From: Chrysophaeum taylorii | Lineage: Eukaryota; Sar; Pelagophyceae; Pelagomonadales; Pelagomonadaceae | Length of the DNA stretch: 64,000 nucleotides | Assembly: GCA_029834535.1 (NCBI GenBank) | Contig: JAQMWT010000526.1 | Location: 186,001-250,000 of the forward strand | Direction: 5' to 3' | Shown: one piece after another, positions 9,276 through 18,195 of the stretch | Numbering within the stretch: the first letter of the stretch is position 1 | Layout: every line of letters starts with the position of its first letter | Program-made: the position numbers and the translations under genes | The notes under the pieces: generated by a model | Seen by the model: the letters and a program-made list of their open reading frames with translations, nothing else | What the model was told of the DNA's origin: nothing | The model's database searches: none

Positions 9276-11195
9276 TCAGTATGTGGTGTCGAATCTCGAA
9301 AGCGCGGCCTGGAGCTCGGGCCTGGAGACGGGCCTGACGAGGGTGGAGCGGAGCTGGCGCGTCCAGACGACGGGCTGGTCGAGGGGGGCAAACTGGTAGC
9401 GGAAGATCTGGACTCTGAGGTGGGTCGGTGAGGTGGTATTCCGGAAGGGATTTGTCCGGAGGAGGCGCGCGAGGTCGGGGTCGTTATCGAGGAGCCCGAG
9501 GAGGAACACTATGAACCATCGCTCGGTGGTCGCGTCGCGGCCGCGGCACGCCGAGATCCACTTTTGCCAGTCGAGGCGAAGGTGCCAGGGGGCAATTTGC
9601 GGGCAGCTCGTGTCGGCTTGGCCGGGCGACGCGTGGAGCTCGTACTCGTGCCATTGCCAGCCGTCGAGCGCGCCGCGCGAGCCGAAGACGACGATCTCGT
9701 CGCGGGCGGGCGAGACCGAGCCGAAGGCGCCGTAGGCGTTACCGAGGCGGAAGACGCGCAGGTTGACCGTGCGGTTGGGAAGCGGGAGGAGGCGGTCGAA
9801 CTGGGCGTTCATGGCCTGGCGCGGCGCGGGCGACTTGGACGTCGACGACGGCGCGAACAGGTTTTCGTAGGCGGGGACGTTCAGCCACGCGAGCACCGCG
9901 ACGCCGAGGGCGTGCAATAACGTCGAGGCACCTCGCGGCGGCGGTGCCGCTGTGTATCCAAAGAAGGCATCGTCGAAGCACGCGAGCGCGGGAACGATGG
10001 TCACGTAGTTGAGGAAGCTTAAATTGCCCGAGCAGATAAGCGTGAGCTGGAACGCGACGTGGGTGAGCCCGTAGCTCGCGACGAGGGCCCGGCGCGCGAG
10101 GCGGAACGGCAAAAACGACGCGAGCAGGAACCACGGCGCGAAGAGCTCGATGACGTGGTTGGAGGCGGTCGCGAAGAGCAACGCGGGGCGCGGGAGGAAG
10201 TGGAGCCTCCGCGAGAGCGGGCCCGGGGCGGGCTGCGTCTCGAAGAAGGTCGTCATGGCTGTCAGGTCGCGCCAGCAGTCGCTGGCGCGATGCTTGGCGC
10301 GCTCCTTGATGAGCCCGGCGCCCAGCATGATCTTGAAGCAAAGCCACCGCATGGCGACGACGGGCGGGAATAGAAACGACGCGACGGCGAGGAAGGTCGT
10401 CTCGAGCAGCTGCGACTCCCAGCCATACGAGTAGAACGGCTGACCGACGCTCGCGATCGACAAGTACCCGACGTAGCACGCCGCCAAGCTCAGTTTGCCG
10501 AGGACGGGGCCGGACGCGAGGGCGAGCGCGCCGCACGCGAGCCCAGAGCCGGCGAGCATGTCGAGGCACGAGTCAATCCTGCTGTCGTCGACGATACCGT
10601 CGCGCGCCGCGATCCAGCACGCCGTCGGGAGGACGAGTACCCTGTCGAGCGCGGTGGTCGCGCCGGGGCGCTGGCTCAGCGCGAGCTCGCACCGGCGGAC
10701 GACGCGGGCGGCGGGAGACAACCCGCGCGAGCCGATGAGCGGACGATTCGTCCGGAGCGCGATCGCGAACGCGACGCAGTAGATCGCCCCGAGGCCGCGC
10801 CTCATCAGGGCCTCAGCGACGCGATACGACTCGCGCGCCGGCGGATGCTGCGACAGCCCAAATCCGACCGCGCACACGCAGGCCTGCGCGAGCCAAGCGA
10901 ACCGCCACGCCCTCGCGCACTCTTCGGAAGTCGACGCCGACTGCCGCGCGTACGCGACACATTCCCGTACCGTATCCAGCGCGTCGCATGCCGCCTCCCG
11001 CGCAGCGCCCGCCCATTGTTTTCCTGCGGTCGCTTTGGAAGCACCAGTGTTCGTCCGCGGCGGTGGAGGTTGCTCAGAAGGAGCCGCTGCTGCCGGAGGG
11101 CCGCGGTGGCGCAGTCCCATTGTGTTAGAGGCCATAAAGGTCAACGGCCGTCCCTCAGAGCAGACCAGCACAGCAACGACGGCACACCATTGCAT
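9276..11195 (-). CDS. Lipase maturation factor-like multi-pass membrane protein
   Basis: A 639-residue homologue of LMF1/LMF2, ER membrane proteins needed in animals for folding of dimeric lipases. Family-defining segments are present: YGWESQLLETTFLAVASF, WLCFKIMLGAGLIKER, CWRDLTAMTTFFETQPAPGP with the following LSRRLHFLP, NHVIELFAPWF, LICSGNLSFLNYVTIVP, and the C-terminal WHLRLDWQKWISA. Around ten hydrophobic segments occupy residues 105-450, followed by a soluble C-terminal domain. The start is uncertain: ATGs at 11195, 11135 and 11120 are all in frame before a Pro/Ala-rich N-terminus, and the longest is listed. LMF proteins occur widely outside animals, where their client is unknown. Confidence 0.88.
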   Translation of the reverse strand: MQWCAVVAVLVCSEGRPLTFMASNTMGLRHRGPPAAAAPSEQPPPPRTNTGASKATAGKQWAGAAREAACDALDTVRECVAYARQSASTSEECARAWRFAWLAQACVCAVGFGLSQHPPARESYRVAEALMRRGLGAIYCVAFAIALRTNRPLIGSRGLSPAARVVRRCELALSQRPGATTALDRVLVLPTACWIAARDGIVDDSRIDSCLDMLAGSGLACGALALASGPVLGKLSLAACYVGYLSIASVGQPFYSYGWESQLLETTFLAVASFLFPPVVAMRWLCFKIMLGAGLIKERAKHRASDCWRDLTAMTTFFETQPAPGPLSRRLHFLPRPALLFATASNHVIELFAPWFLLASFLPFRLARRALVASYGLTHVAFQLTLICSGNLSFLNYVTIVPALACFDDAFFGYTAAPPPRGASTLLHALGVAVLAWLNVPAYENLFAPSSTSKSPAPRQAMNAQFDRLLPLPNRTVNLRVFRLGNAYGAFGSVSPARDEIVVFGSRGALDGWQWHEYELHASPGQADTSCPQIAPWHLRLDWQKWISACRGRDATTERWFIVFLLGLLDNDPDLARLLRTNPFRNTTSPTHLRVQIFRYQFAPLDQPVVWTRQLRSTLVRPVSRPELQAALSRFDTTY

Positions 11196-11711
11196 CCGAC
11201 TTCAAGTTTGACTTCGACGCCTTCTGACAAAGTTCAACTGCTGCTGGGGGTAATGGGTGGGGCGGACAACCTGGCCGGCCAACCGAAACCGACGAGGGGA
11301 TTCACAATACAATACAGGAGGACAAGGAAATGTCCAAGTTCCATGCGGGAAGTGTTATGAGAGACTCTTATTCGGTCCGTCCCTAAGGATGGATGGCCCC
11401 CCGCTTGTCTGGCAGCCAGCCCATCGTAGAATCAATCTGATGCGCGGGACACAACAATAGTAATCCGAGGGAGGGAGGGAGGGAGGGAGGCCTAGGGTGG
11501 GCGTCGTCGCAGGAAGGAGCGCGCGGTTGAAGAGGTAATATGCGAGGAGGGAGATTCGAAGGAGACAGGAGCCGTCTCTGCTGCTGCGAGCTCGTCGTCG
11601 TCGTCGGCGTCGTCGTCGTCGTCGTCGAGTCGTGTTTTTTTTCGGGCGAAAAAAGGCCGGCGGAAAACACCGCCGCCACCACTACCACCACCACCACCCG
11701 TTAAAAGTTAA
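11196..11711. other. Intergenic with simple repeats
   Basis: Contains a short (GGGA)n tract near 11466-11490, a GTC-rich tract near 11597-11628 and CAC-rich sequence just before the kinase stop codon. It should hold the LMF-like promoter and the kinase 3' UTR. No gene is seen. Confidence 0.5.
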
Positions 11712-13118
11712 TTAGTTGGCGGTGAGGTCGGCGCGGTACTCGAAGCCGTTGAAGATTTGGTCGAACTTTTCCCAGGTGATGTCCATGCCCCTGGGAGGCG
11801 CTTGTTGCGGTTGGATACTCGCCCAGTCGAGGTCGACGGTCGTGTCGAGCTTGGTTGGTGCGGGGGGCTTGGGTTGGAAAGGGGGATCGATCTTGCGCTC
11901 GAAGAGGGCCTCGAAGTCGACCATCGCAAAGAACTTGTGGTTTTTGACCTGAGTCGCGCCCTCGACGCCGAGGCGCTTTGGCGCGTTCTTCTCGAGGAGG
12001 GTCTTGAGGAGGTCCAGGCAGTCAACGCTGAGCTTGGGCTTGACGTTTTTCGGCATTTTGAGCGAGGTCTTGACAATCTTGTCGAACAATTGGGTCCGAT
12101 CCTTGGCATGCCAGGGGGGGTGGCCGTCGACGAGCTCGTAGCAGAGAGCGCCGAGAGCCCACCAGTCGATCGCGAGGCCGTGGTCGTGGTTGTTCTGCAG
12201 GATCTCGGGGGCCATGTACTCGGGCGTGCCGCACATGCTCTTGGCCCCCTCGAGGGGCTTGCTGACATTAGGCTTGGAAAGGCCAAAGTCCGAAATTTTT
12301 ACGTGGCCGTCCTCGGCGAGGAGCACGTTCTCCGGTTTGAGGTCTCTGTACAACACCTTTGCCTCGTGGAGGAACTCGAGGGCGAGCAGGCATTCCGACA
12401 CGTAGAACCGCGCGGCCTTTTCTGGAAATCGTCTCCCTTGGGTCTTTCCTAAAAACGACCCGGGCTCGTGATTGGTCGTCAGCTGAAACAGCTCGCCGCA
12501 CGGCGCGACGTCCAGCGCCAGGCACAGGCACCGACGAGTCGAGAACGCAAACATGAGCCGCACGATGAAGGGATGCTCGCCCGCGCGCAGCAATGTCACG
12601 TTGATCTTGAACTCGTTTCGCGCGCGCTCGCGCATCTTACTGTTCCAAAGTAACTCCTTGTGGAGCACCTTGAGCGCGACGATCGACCGCGACGTCCGGT
12701 GAGTCGCCAGCAACACCTCGCCAAACCGACCGCGGCCCAGAGGCCGGTGCAGCGAAAAATCAGCCTCTCCGAGCCTCGGCGGCGGCTTGGGCACGGGAGG
12801 CACAACCACCTCGCGCGCCGACACCTCCTGTCCCCCGACCCCCTGCGCCGCCGCGTTGGACTCCGCCGCCGCCGCCGCCTCCAACCGTTGTCGCTCTTGC
12901 TCCTCCTCAACCAACTGTTTCTCTGCCTCGGTCGCCTTCTTCGATTCGGTTCTGATATAGCTCTCGTCCACGATCCCCGCCGCGATCACGAGTTGCGTCC
13001 AAAAATTATCCTCGTTGGCGTTGTCAACAGCGCCCGCGTCATCGCTTTGCCACCAGTACAGCCCAGGAAACCCCAGCGCCGCCGCGATCGGGTTCAGCGC
13101 CTTCTCCCCCTGCGACAT
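11712..13118 (-). CDS. AGC-family protein kinase with Glu in the hydrophobic motif
   Basis: A 468-residue AGC kinase (PKA/Akt/S6K/PKC group). Visible are the Gly loop (LGRGRFGEV), Lys of ALKVL, catalytic loop YRDLKPEN, DFG in SDFGLSK, T-loop SMCGTPEYMAPE with the Thr that PDK1 phosphorylates in the family, and the AGC C-terminal tail (FEALFERKIDPPFQP). The final segment FNGFEY fits the hydrophobic motif F-x-x-F-[S/T]-Y with Glu where most AGC kinases have a phosphorylated Ser/Thr. By analogy with PRK2 and atypical PKCs this may bypass that phosphorylation. The N-terminal 160 residues contain a charged coiled coil and no known domain. The start was set at 13118 because the frame upstream looks like untranslated leader. 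Confidence 0.92.
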   Translation of the reverse strand: MSQGEKALNPIAAALGFPGLYWWQSDDAGAVDNANEDNFWTQLVIAAGIVDESYIRTESKKATEAEKQLVEEEQERQRLEAAAAAESNAAAQGVGGQEVSAREVVVPPVPKPPPRLGEADFSLHRPLGRGRFGEVLLATHRTSRSIVALKVLHKELLWNSKMRERARNEFKINVTLLRAGEHPFIVRLMFAFSTRRCLCLALDVAPCGELFQLTTNHEPGSFLGKTQGRRFPEKAARFYVSECLLALEFLHEAKVLYRDLKPENVLLAEDGHVKISDFGLSKPNVSKPLEGAKSMCGTPEYMAPEILQNNHDHGLAIDWWALGALCYELVDGHPPWHAKDRTQLFDKIVKTSLKMPKNVKPKLSVDCLDLLKTLLEKNAPKRLGVEGATQVKNHKFFAMVDFEALFERKIDPPFQPKPPAPTKLDTTVDLDWASIQPQQAPPRGMDITWEKFDQIFNGFEYRADLTAN

Positions 13119-13362
13119 ATTCTTGGTCTCCCCTGCCAATCGACCAGCCAGGCGCGCGCGTAGAGACCGCCTTGGTTGGGACGTGCGCGTCCCTCTGTGT
13201 ACAAAGCCAAAACAAATAAAAAATAAACCGGGGTAGGGAGAAGAACCGTGCCCCCCCCAGTAGTAGGAGTAGTTCGAAAGTAGTGCCGTTTGAAAAAAAA
13301 GAAGGTGCGCCGCAAAAAGAAGGACGCCCTCCCTCTCCCTGCGCACACGCTGCGAGGGGGTC

Positions 13363-13419
13363 GTCCGTCCGTCCGTCCGTCCGTCCGTCCGTCCGTCCGT
13401 CCGTCCGTCCGTCCGTCCG
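13363..13419. repeat. (CGTC)n tetranucleotide repeat
   Basis: About 14 CGTC/GTCC units lie directly downstream of the YAE1-like stop codon (13422-13424), in its 3' UTR or the spacer to the AGC kinase. Confidence 0.92.
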
Positions 13420-13421
13420 AC

Positions 13422-13941
13422 CTAAGTGAGAGTGTCGTCCGGCAGTTGGGAGAATGTGACTCGAGGCCGGTTTTCGTCGAGGAGCCCGACGACAACGTCG
13501 CGGGTGAGGTAGCGCTCCAGCAACGCACGCAGCGGCGCGTCGTCGCCCAGAGCCATCTTGTCGTCGATGAGCGCGGTTCTGGCGCGCGCGGCCGCCGCCT
13601 GGAGCTCGTCGTTACTGCTTTCGAGCATCGCCAGCGCCTCGATGGCCCCGAGAACGCAGCCGCCTGCGGCCTCGTTACGAAAAAAAAAAAGCGAACGCAC
13701 TTGCGTGCGCCTCGCCGAAGACCTCAGCGACGCCCTGCTCGAACCCACGCCTGCATCATTTTAAACACGCTTCTGACGACGACGACGACGATGACACCGA
13801 GACTCGCTGCATGCCAGCCTCGCGCGCCGAGGTGACGCCCTCGCGGTAGCCGTCGGAGACGAGCTCATTCTCGAGGCGCGCGAGGTCGCGGCGGCCGATC
13901 TCACTCTCCGATGCCGAACTCCGCCAGTCATCCTCATCCAT
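13422..13941 (-). CDS. YAE1-domain protein, three exons with a 28-nt middle exon
   Basis: My splice model: exon 1 13796-13941, exon 2 13723-13750, exon 3 13422-13670, giving 140 residues. Both introns are GT-AG (45 and 52 nt). Intron 2 has an 11-T polypyrimidine tract before its acceptor. Joined, the product reads GYREGVTSAREAGMQ, a few residues, then GFEQGVAEAAGGCVLGAIEAL, the glycine-spaced helical repeat of Yae1/Lto1 proteins. In yeast, Yae1-Lto1 delivers Fe-S clusters to the ABC protein Rli1 during ribosome maturation. The acidic MDEDDW start also resembles YAE1. The exon 1 donor is the least certain point, since it adds three residues within the motif. The ATG lies 40 bp from the divergent transporter ATG. 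Confidence 0.7.
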
Positions 13942-13981
13942 AGTGTACCAGTACCTGCACCGGAAGGAAGGAAGGAAAAAT
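13942..13981. promoter_or_regulatory. 40-bp bidirectional intergenic region
   Basis: Only 40 bp separate the divergent ATGs of the YAE1-like gene and the SLC35-type transporter. Unless start sites lie inside coding sequence, the two genes must share this core promoter and have very short leaders. A small GGAA repeat (ggaaggaaggaagg-like) is the only visible element. Confidence 0.5.
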
Positions 13982-15143
13982 ATGGCCGCGTCGCGTTTGC
14001 GGACCCTGCGGAGCCTCGGTTCCGACGACAAGGCGCGGAGTAATAACGGGAAACAGCGGCGGTCGCCGCTCGGGATCGCATCGGCGTTGTTCTACTGCGC
14101 GGTCAGCATCGCCCTCGTGTCGTGCAACAAGGTGGTGCTGACGCATCACGCGTTTCCGTCGTCTTTGGCGCTCGCGGCGATGCAGTTTTCCGTGACGTGC
14201 TGCAGCTTGGGCGCGCTCGCGCTGGTCGGCGCGATCGAGCTTCCCGGACCGACGTCGGAGACGATGCGCGTCGCGCTTCCGTTGACGACGTTGTACCTCG
14301 CCGACGTCGTCCTGGGCCTCGCCGCGACGGGCGCGCTCTCGCTCCCCATGTTCACCGTGTTGCGGCGCGCGTCGATCCCGATGACGATGCTCCTCGAGCG
14401 AGCCGTCGGCCAGTCGAGCCCGTCGAGGGCCGTCGCCTTGTCGGTCTGGGGCATGATGGTCGGCGCGACGATCGCGGCTTACGACGACCTCGCGTTCGAC
14501 GCGCGGAGCTACGGGGTGGTCCTCGCCAACGACGCCCTCACCGCGGCGCGCGGCGTTTACGTCAAGTCGGCCCTCGGCGCGCCGCGCCTCTCCAAATTCG
14601 CTCTTTTGTTCTACAACGCGATCGTCTCGCTCGTCGTCGTCGCGCCTTTCCTTTGGCGCGGGGGCCACCTCGGCGCGATTTTCCTCTGGCTTCGCAGCGC
14701 CGAGCCCGCAAACCTCGTCGCGCTCCTCATGTCGGCGGGCCTCGGCCCCGTCCTCCAGTACGCTATCTTCCTCTGCACGCAGCACAACTCGGCGCTCACG
14801 ACCACCGTCGTCGGGGCCTTGTGAGTTTTTTGTTTCCGCAATTGCGGTGTGTGTCTGTCTGATTTCGTCGTCGCGTAGGAAGAATATCTTGACCGCGTAC
14901 GCGGGCATGTTTCTCGCCGACTACGAATTCACCGCGGTCAACTTCGCGGGAATCACGCTCTCCTGCCTTTGTTCGTGCGCCTACTCCTACGTGACCGTCA
15001 TACGCCCCGCGACGATACCCCCGACGCCCCTCATTCCGCTCAGCGCCTCCGGCGCCAACCTCGAGCAGGAGTTCCTCGCCGCCGCCACCGCTTCTGCCGC
15101 CGAGAGCAGTCGACGACCGCCGGCGGCGTCCGGATCTGCATAA
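13982..15143 (+). CDS. SLC35D-type nucleotide-sugar transporter
   Basis: Two exons, 13982-14820 and 14879-15143, separated by a 58-nt GTGAGT...TAG intron; the join restores GALKNILTAY. The 367-residue product has about ten membrane segments of the drug/metabolite transporter fold. Diagnostic pieces are SCNKVVLTHHAFPSS, TVLRRASIPMTMLLE, NDALTAARGVYVKSA, LLFYNAIVSL and KNILTAYAGMFLADYEF near the C-terminus, as in SLC35D/UDP-sugar transporters of the Golgi and ER. The substrate cannot be told from sequence. The C-terminus is Ala/Ser-rich. The ATG at 13982 (MAASRLRTL) was chosen because the frame upstream runs into the divergent gene. It ends 38 bp from the convergent orphan gene. Confidence 0.9.
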
Positions 15144-15181
15144 TATGTTCATACTACTACCTAGGAGGAGGAGGAGGAGGA

Positions 15182-15610
15182 CTATGCTTTGCGCGAGCAC
15201 GATCTCGAGGAGGTCTTGAGGTAGAAGACGGCGAGCGTGAAGAGGGCGACCTCGGTCGCGGGGCCGACGTCTGCCAAGACGTCGCGAAAGTCGTCCTCGT
15301 CCAAAAAGTGGATCGGGGACTCCTGGTGGAGGTTCGTTGCGTCGAACAGCTCGGCATCTCCGAGCCTCGTCTCGAGGGTGTCGCTCAACCCGAGGAGCGC
15401 GATGATCCGCAGGACGTCGAGACCCACCCAGAAGAGACCGTTGGGGGCATCTCGGAGCCTCGGGTGGTCCAGCCGCAGGTCCTCGTGGTAGAAGCGATGG
15501 ATGTTCAACAGGCGCTCGACGAGCGTCTCGTCGTCGAGGGCGCACGCGGCCCACAGCTTGGGCCAGTGGTCCTTAAAGTCCAAGATCCCGTTCACCAGCG
15601 GCGGCGTCAT
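15182..15610 (-). CDS. Hypothetical 142-residue protein
   Basis: Not recognised. The protein opens MTPPLVNGILDFKDHWPKLW and continues with regularly spaced hydrophobic and acidic residues, suggesting an all-helical fold of HEAT or ankyrin-like style without a clear repeat. Segments such as LFWVGLDVLRIIALLGL and VALFTLAVFYLKTSS are amphipathic or weakly hydrophobic. It is real by context: GC-rich codon use like its neighbours, an ATG at 15610 that is 81 bp from the divergent F-box/ankyrin start, and a stop 38 bp from the transporter stop. The frame continues upstream of 15610 but would overlap the neighbouring promoter. Confidence 0.55.
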   Translation of the reverse strand: MTPPLVNGILDFKDHWPKLWAACALDDETLVERLLNIHRFYHEDLRLDHPRLRDAPNGLFWVGLDVLRIIALLGLSDTLETRLGDAELFDATNLHQESPIHFLDEDDFRDVLADVGPATEVALFTLAVFYLKTSSRSCSRKA

Positions 15611-15691
15611 GTTAAGACTTACGGCGGTGGTGACACTTACCCTTGTATCCTCCGGAAGGGGAGAATCCGCGCGGAACCTTTGTTTCACTTG

Positions 15692-17134
15692 ATGATGCTC
15701 GAGTTGATCCCCGACGGATTGCTCCGGCACATCGCGTCGCACCTAGGTCGGCCGGACGAGGTGGGGCGGCTGCGGGGGGCGTGTCGCGCGCTCGCCACGT
15801 GCTGCCTCGAGGCGCCGCTCGCGCTGCGGTTCGAGGGACGCCGCCAGGACTGGGACGCCGTCTCCGAGTACTGGTGCGCGGGGTTCCGGCTGGTCGCGGC
15901 GCGGCTCAAGCACAGCAACGCCGGCGACGCCGCCGTCGACCGGTTCGCGCAGCAGGTCCGCGAATTAGTCGTGTCAAAATGCTTCGCCCTTTCTTCGGAT
16001 TGCCTCGCGCGCGCGGCCGCGGCGAACCTCGACGCGCTCCATCTCGGAGACCTCTTCAACAACACGGTCGCGCGCATCGCCTCCCCGACACTCCGCGTCG
16101 TCGGATTGACCAACAGCCTCGTCTCGTGCGACCTCGTAGAGGCGGTCCTCGAGCTCCCCCTTCTCCGGATAGTCTTCCTCGGGGGAACCTTTTCCAACTG
16201 CGGCCAGACGCGCGCCCTCGCGCGACGCCGCGACGTCTGGGTCGAGACCACCTCGACGGCCGCGACGGTCGCCTCCGCCGTTGTTGCCTTCGACTGCCTC
16301 GATCTCGGCGAGTCGCCGCTCGCCGTCCTCGAGGCCGCGCGCGGCCTCGTCCCGACCGCCGTCTTTTCGGCGGCGACCGAGGCTGCCGACCGCCGGAAGC
16401 AGACCCCCCTCCACCGCGCGGCCGTGCGCGATGACGCCGCGCGCGTCCACTTCCTCATCGACGCAGGCGCCGACGACAGAGGCCGCGACGCGCGCGGCGC
16501 GACCCCCCTCCTTCGCGCCTGCGAGTCCGGCGCGCTTTCCGCCCTCGACGCCCTCCTCGCGGCCCCCTTCCCCCCCCTCGACCTCGGTGACCACCGCAAC
16601 GAGACCCCCCTTAACGTCGCCTCCTTGAAGGGTCACGCGAATTGCGTAAAACGCGTCCTCGAGGCAGAGACCGACGCCCCGCTCCTTCTTCTGCGCGCCG
16701 ACAAGGAGGGCTTCACGCCTCTCCACGCGGCCGTCGTCGGCCGACACCTCGACGTCGTCAAGCTCCTCCTCGACGCCGCCGCCGACAACGAGCTCAACGC
16801 GCAGAACCGCTACGGCCAGTCCGCGCTTCACCTCGCCGCGCGCGCTGGCGAGGCCGACCTCCTCGCCGCCATTCTCGCGCGCGGACCGATCCTCGACGTC
16901 AAGGACGACCGCGGCTGGACGCCCCTCGACACCTGTCTCGCCTTCCAGCAACGCACCCGAGACGCCGGCGTCCTCTCTGCCGCCAAGCTCAAGGCTGCCG
17001 GCGCTAAATTTTCCGCCCACCCGCGCCGCAAACACCACCGGAGACCCGCGCCCAACACGGCCTCCATTCACCAGCCGCCGCCGCCGCGACGATTACCTCG
17101 ACCCCGACCCATCGAGCCCTACTTCTATCTCTGA
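15692..17134 (+). CDS. F-box-like / ankyrin-repeat protein
   Basis: A 480-residue protein. The N-terminus (LIPDGLLRHIASHLGRPDE followed by RACRALATCC-like sequence) resembles an F-box, which would couple it to an SCF ubiquitin ligase through SKP1. The middle (residues 85-200) reads like degenerate leucine-rich segments. From about residue 235, ankyrin repeats follow (QTPLHRAAVRDDAARVHFLI, ATPLLRACESGALSALDALL, ETPLNVASLKGHANCVKRVL, FTPLHAAVVGRHLDVVKLLL, QSALHLAARAGEADLLAAIL). The C-terminus is basic and Pro-rich. The role as a substrate adaptor is inference from domain order. Start chosen at the first of two adjacent ATGs (15692, 15695), because the frame upstream is antisense to the orphan gene. 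Confidence 0.82.
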   Translation: MMLELIPDGLLRHIASHLGRPDEVGRLRGACRALATCCLEAPLALRFEGRRQDWDAVSEYWCAGFRLVAARLKHSNAGDAAVDRFAQQVRELVVSKCFALSSDCLARAAAANLDALHLGDLFNNTVARIASPTLRVVGLTNSLVSCDLVEAVLELPLLRIVFLGGTFSNCGQTRALARRRDVWVETTSTAATVASAVVAFDCLDLGESPLAVLEAARGLVPTAVFSAATEAADRRKQTPLHRAAVRDDAARVHFLIDAGADDRGRDARGATPLLRACESGALSALDALLAAPFPPLDLGDHRNETPLNVASLKGHANCVKRVLEAETDAPLLLLRADKEGFTPLHAAVVGRHLDVVKLLLDAAADNELNAQNRYGQSALHLAARAGEADLLAAILARGPILDVKDDRGWTPLDTCLAFQQRTRDAGVLSAAKLKAAGAKFSAHPRRKHHRRPAPNTASIHQPPPPRRLPRPRPIEPYFYL

Positions 17135-18069
17135 TCTCTGATCTCTGATTTGTGATCTGATCGCCCCCTTCGAATTCGATTCATCCACCAATCGCCTGCC
17201 TTCTTTCCAGAGCCGGGCCGGGCCGGGCCGGGCCGGGGCGGGGCGGGGCGGGCGATTCCCGCATTTTTTTCTCGTCACGTGATGGTGGTGTTGGTATTCA
17301 CGTCGTTTCGCACTCCCCATTGATGATGTTATTATGGGGGCTTCGTCTTTCATCTGGTAAGCGGCGAACTATCCACCCCCTTGCAAGCAAGTAGGGCCAG
17401 CACCCCTAGTCCACCTCGGTAATAAGCTCGCTAGCTGCGAACCCGGCCCCTGAGCAATGCCGCGTATCGCTGCTGCGGAGTCGTACATCTCAGCTCCGAG
17501 TCCTCAAACCCGACGAAGCCCCACTTTTTTTTCGGGTTTCCTCGTTTTGGGGTTTCTACTCCTCTTTCGCTCGTTTCCCTGATCGCTAACCGCGCGGTTG
17601 CGATGGCGGAGGGCGCCTCCTCTGAACCTGCGCCTTGGGAGGAGGGTATCCGTCTTCCTGGCGTAGGTTGGCATCTGACTGCATCCCGGGCAGGCCGGTT
17701 GGGAGCCGGAACGTTTGCATTGGGACGGGTTATGGCCAGGGGGCGCAGAAGGAAACGTTAACGACGAGATGGTTATCAGTCGTCAAATCGCGGTCTCCGC
17801 GCCGCATGGCGACATGCGTCAAATCTCCCCCGACGCTCCTTTTTTCCCTCGTCTCTCGACACCGTGACTTATGTCTTACGCGCCACAGCGCTGGGATTTT
17901 TTTTGAACTGATTTTCCATCTCTAAGAATATGTGTTTTTATTTAAATAACAGCTGAATAGACGATTCAATGCTAACCGCCGGAAAAATGTCGCGCTGAGC
18001 GCACTGCGAGGTGCGTCCACAAGGATGTCTCGTTCGAATCCCAGTACCAACGATATCTATCTACCTTCC
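17135..18069. other. Intergenic with GGGCC repeats and an X-family repeat
   Basis: No gene recognised. A (GGGCC)n/(GGGGC)n tract at about 17211-17254 has quadruplex-forming G runs. The X-family repeat copy at 17659-17900 is annotated separately. The stretch from 17900 to 18069 is AT-richer and holds a truncated tRNA-like T-arm that I rejected. Confidence 0.5.
17659..17900 (+). mobile_element. X-family repeat, copy 1 (decayed, partly protein-like)
   Basis: Shares colinear sequence with 35095-35400 (minus) and 47163-47450 (minus). The most conserved part encodes, in broken frames here, GWHLTASRAGRLGAG and then NVNDEMVISRQIAVSA. Differences between copies fall often at third codon positions, so the source element was probably coding. 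This copy needs a frame change near 17750 to follow the shared peptide. Its 3' end has decayed and lacks the clear TTAG tail of copy 3. No known protein family was recognised. Confidence 0.65.
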
Positions 18070-18142
18070 GGGCTTCTGGCCTAGTGGTTATGGCGTCTCG
18101 TTTACACCGAGAAGGTCAGCGGTTCGATCCCGCTGAGGCCCA
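18070..18142 (+). tRNA. trnV-UAC: tRNA-Val (anticodon UAC)
   Basis: Complete cloverleaf by eye: acceptor stem GGGCTTC/GAGGCCC (18070-18076 with 18135-18141, including a G-U pair), 3-bp D stem, anticodon stem TCTCG/CGAGA around loop TTTACAC with anticodon TAC at 18103-18105, T stem AGCGG/CCGCT with loop TTCGATC, and discriminator A at 18142. A box (TGGCCTAGTGG) and B box (GGTTCGATCC) match the internal pol III promoter. No intron. A T-run follows near 18152. Confidence 0.95.
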
Positions 18143-18195
18143 TATAAAGTGTTTTAACCCCAAGGCATTATAGGCTTCCGTGGCTCTCGCGTTGT

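Noticed and set aside
14969-15691. Upstream extension of the F-box/ankyrin frame
   Set aside because: Runs antisense through the orphan gene at 15182-15610 and has no domain; the ATG at 15692 begins the recognisable F-box-like part.
17985-18055. tRNA-like sequence with a TTCGAATCC T-loop
   Set aside because: The T stem does not pair and no acceptor stem or anticodon arm can be drawn; at best a tRNA fragment.
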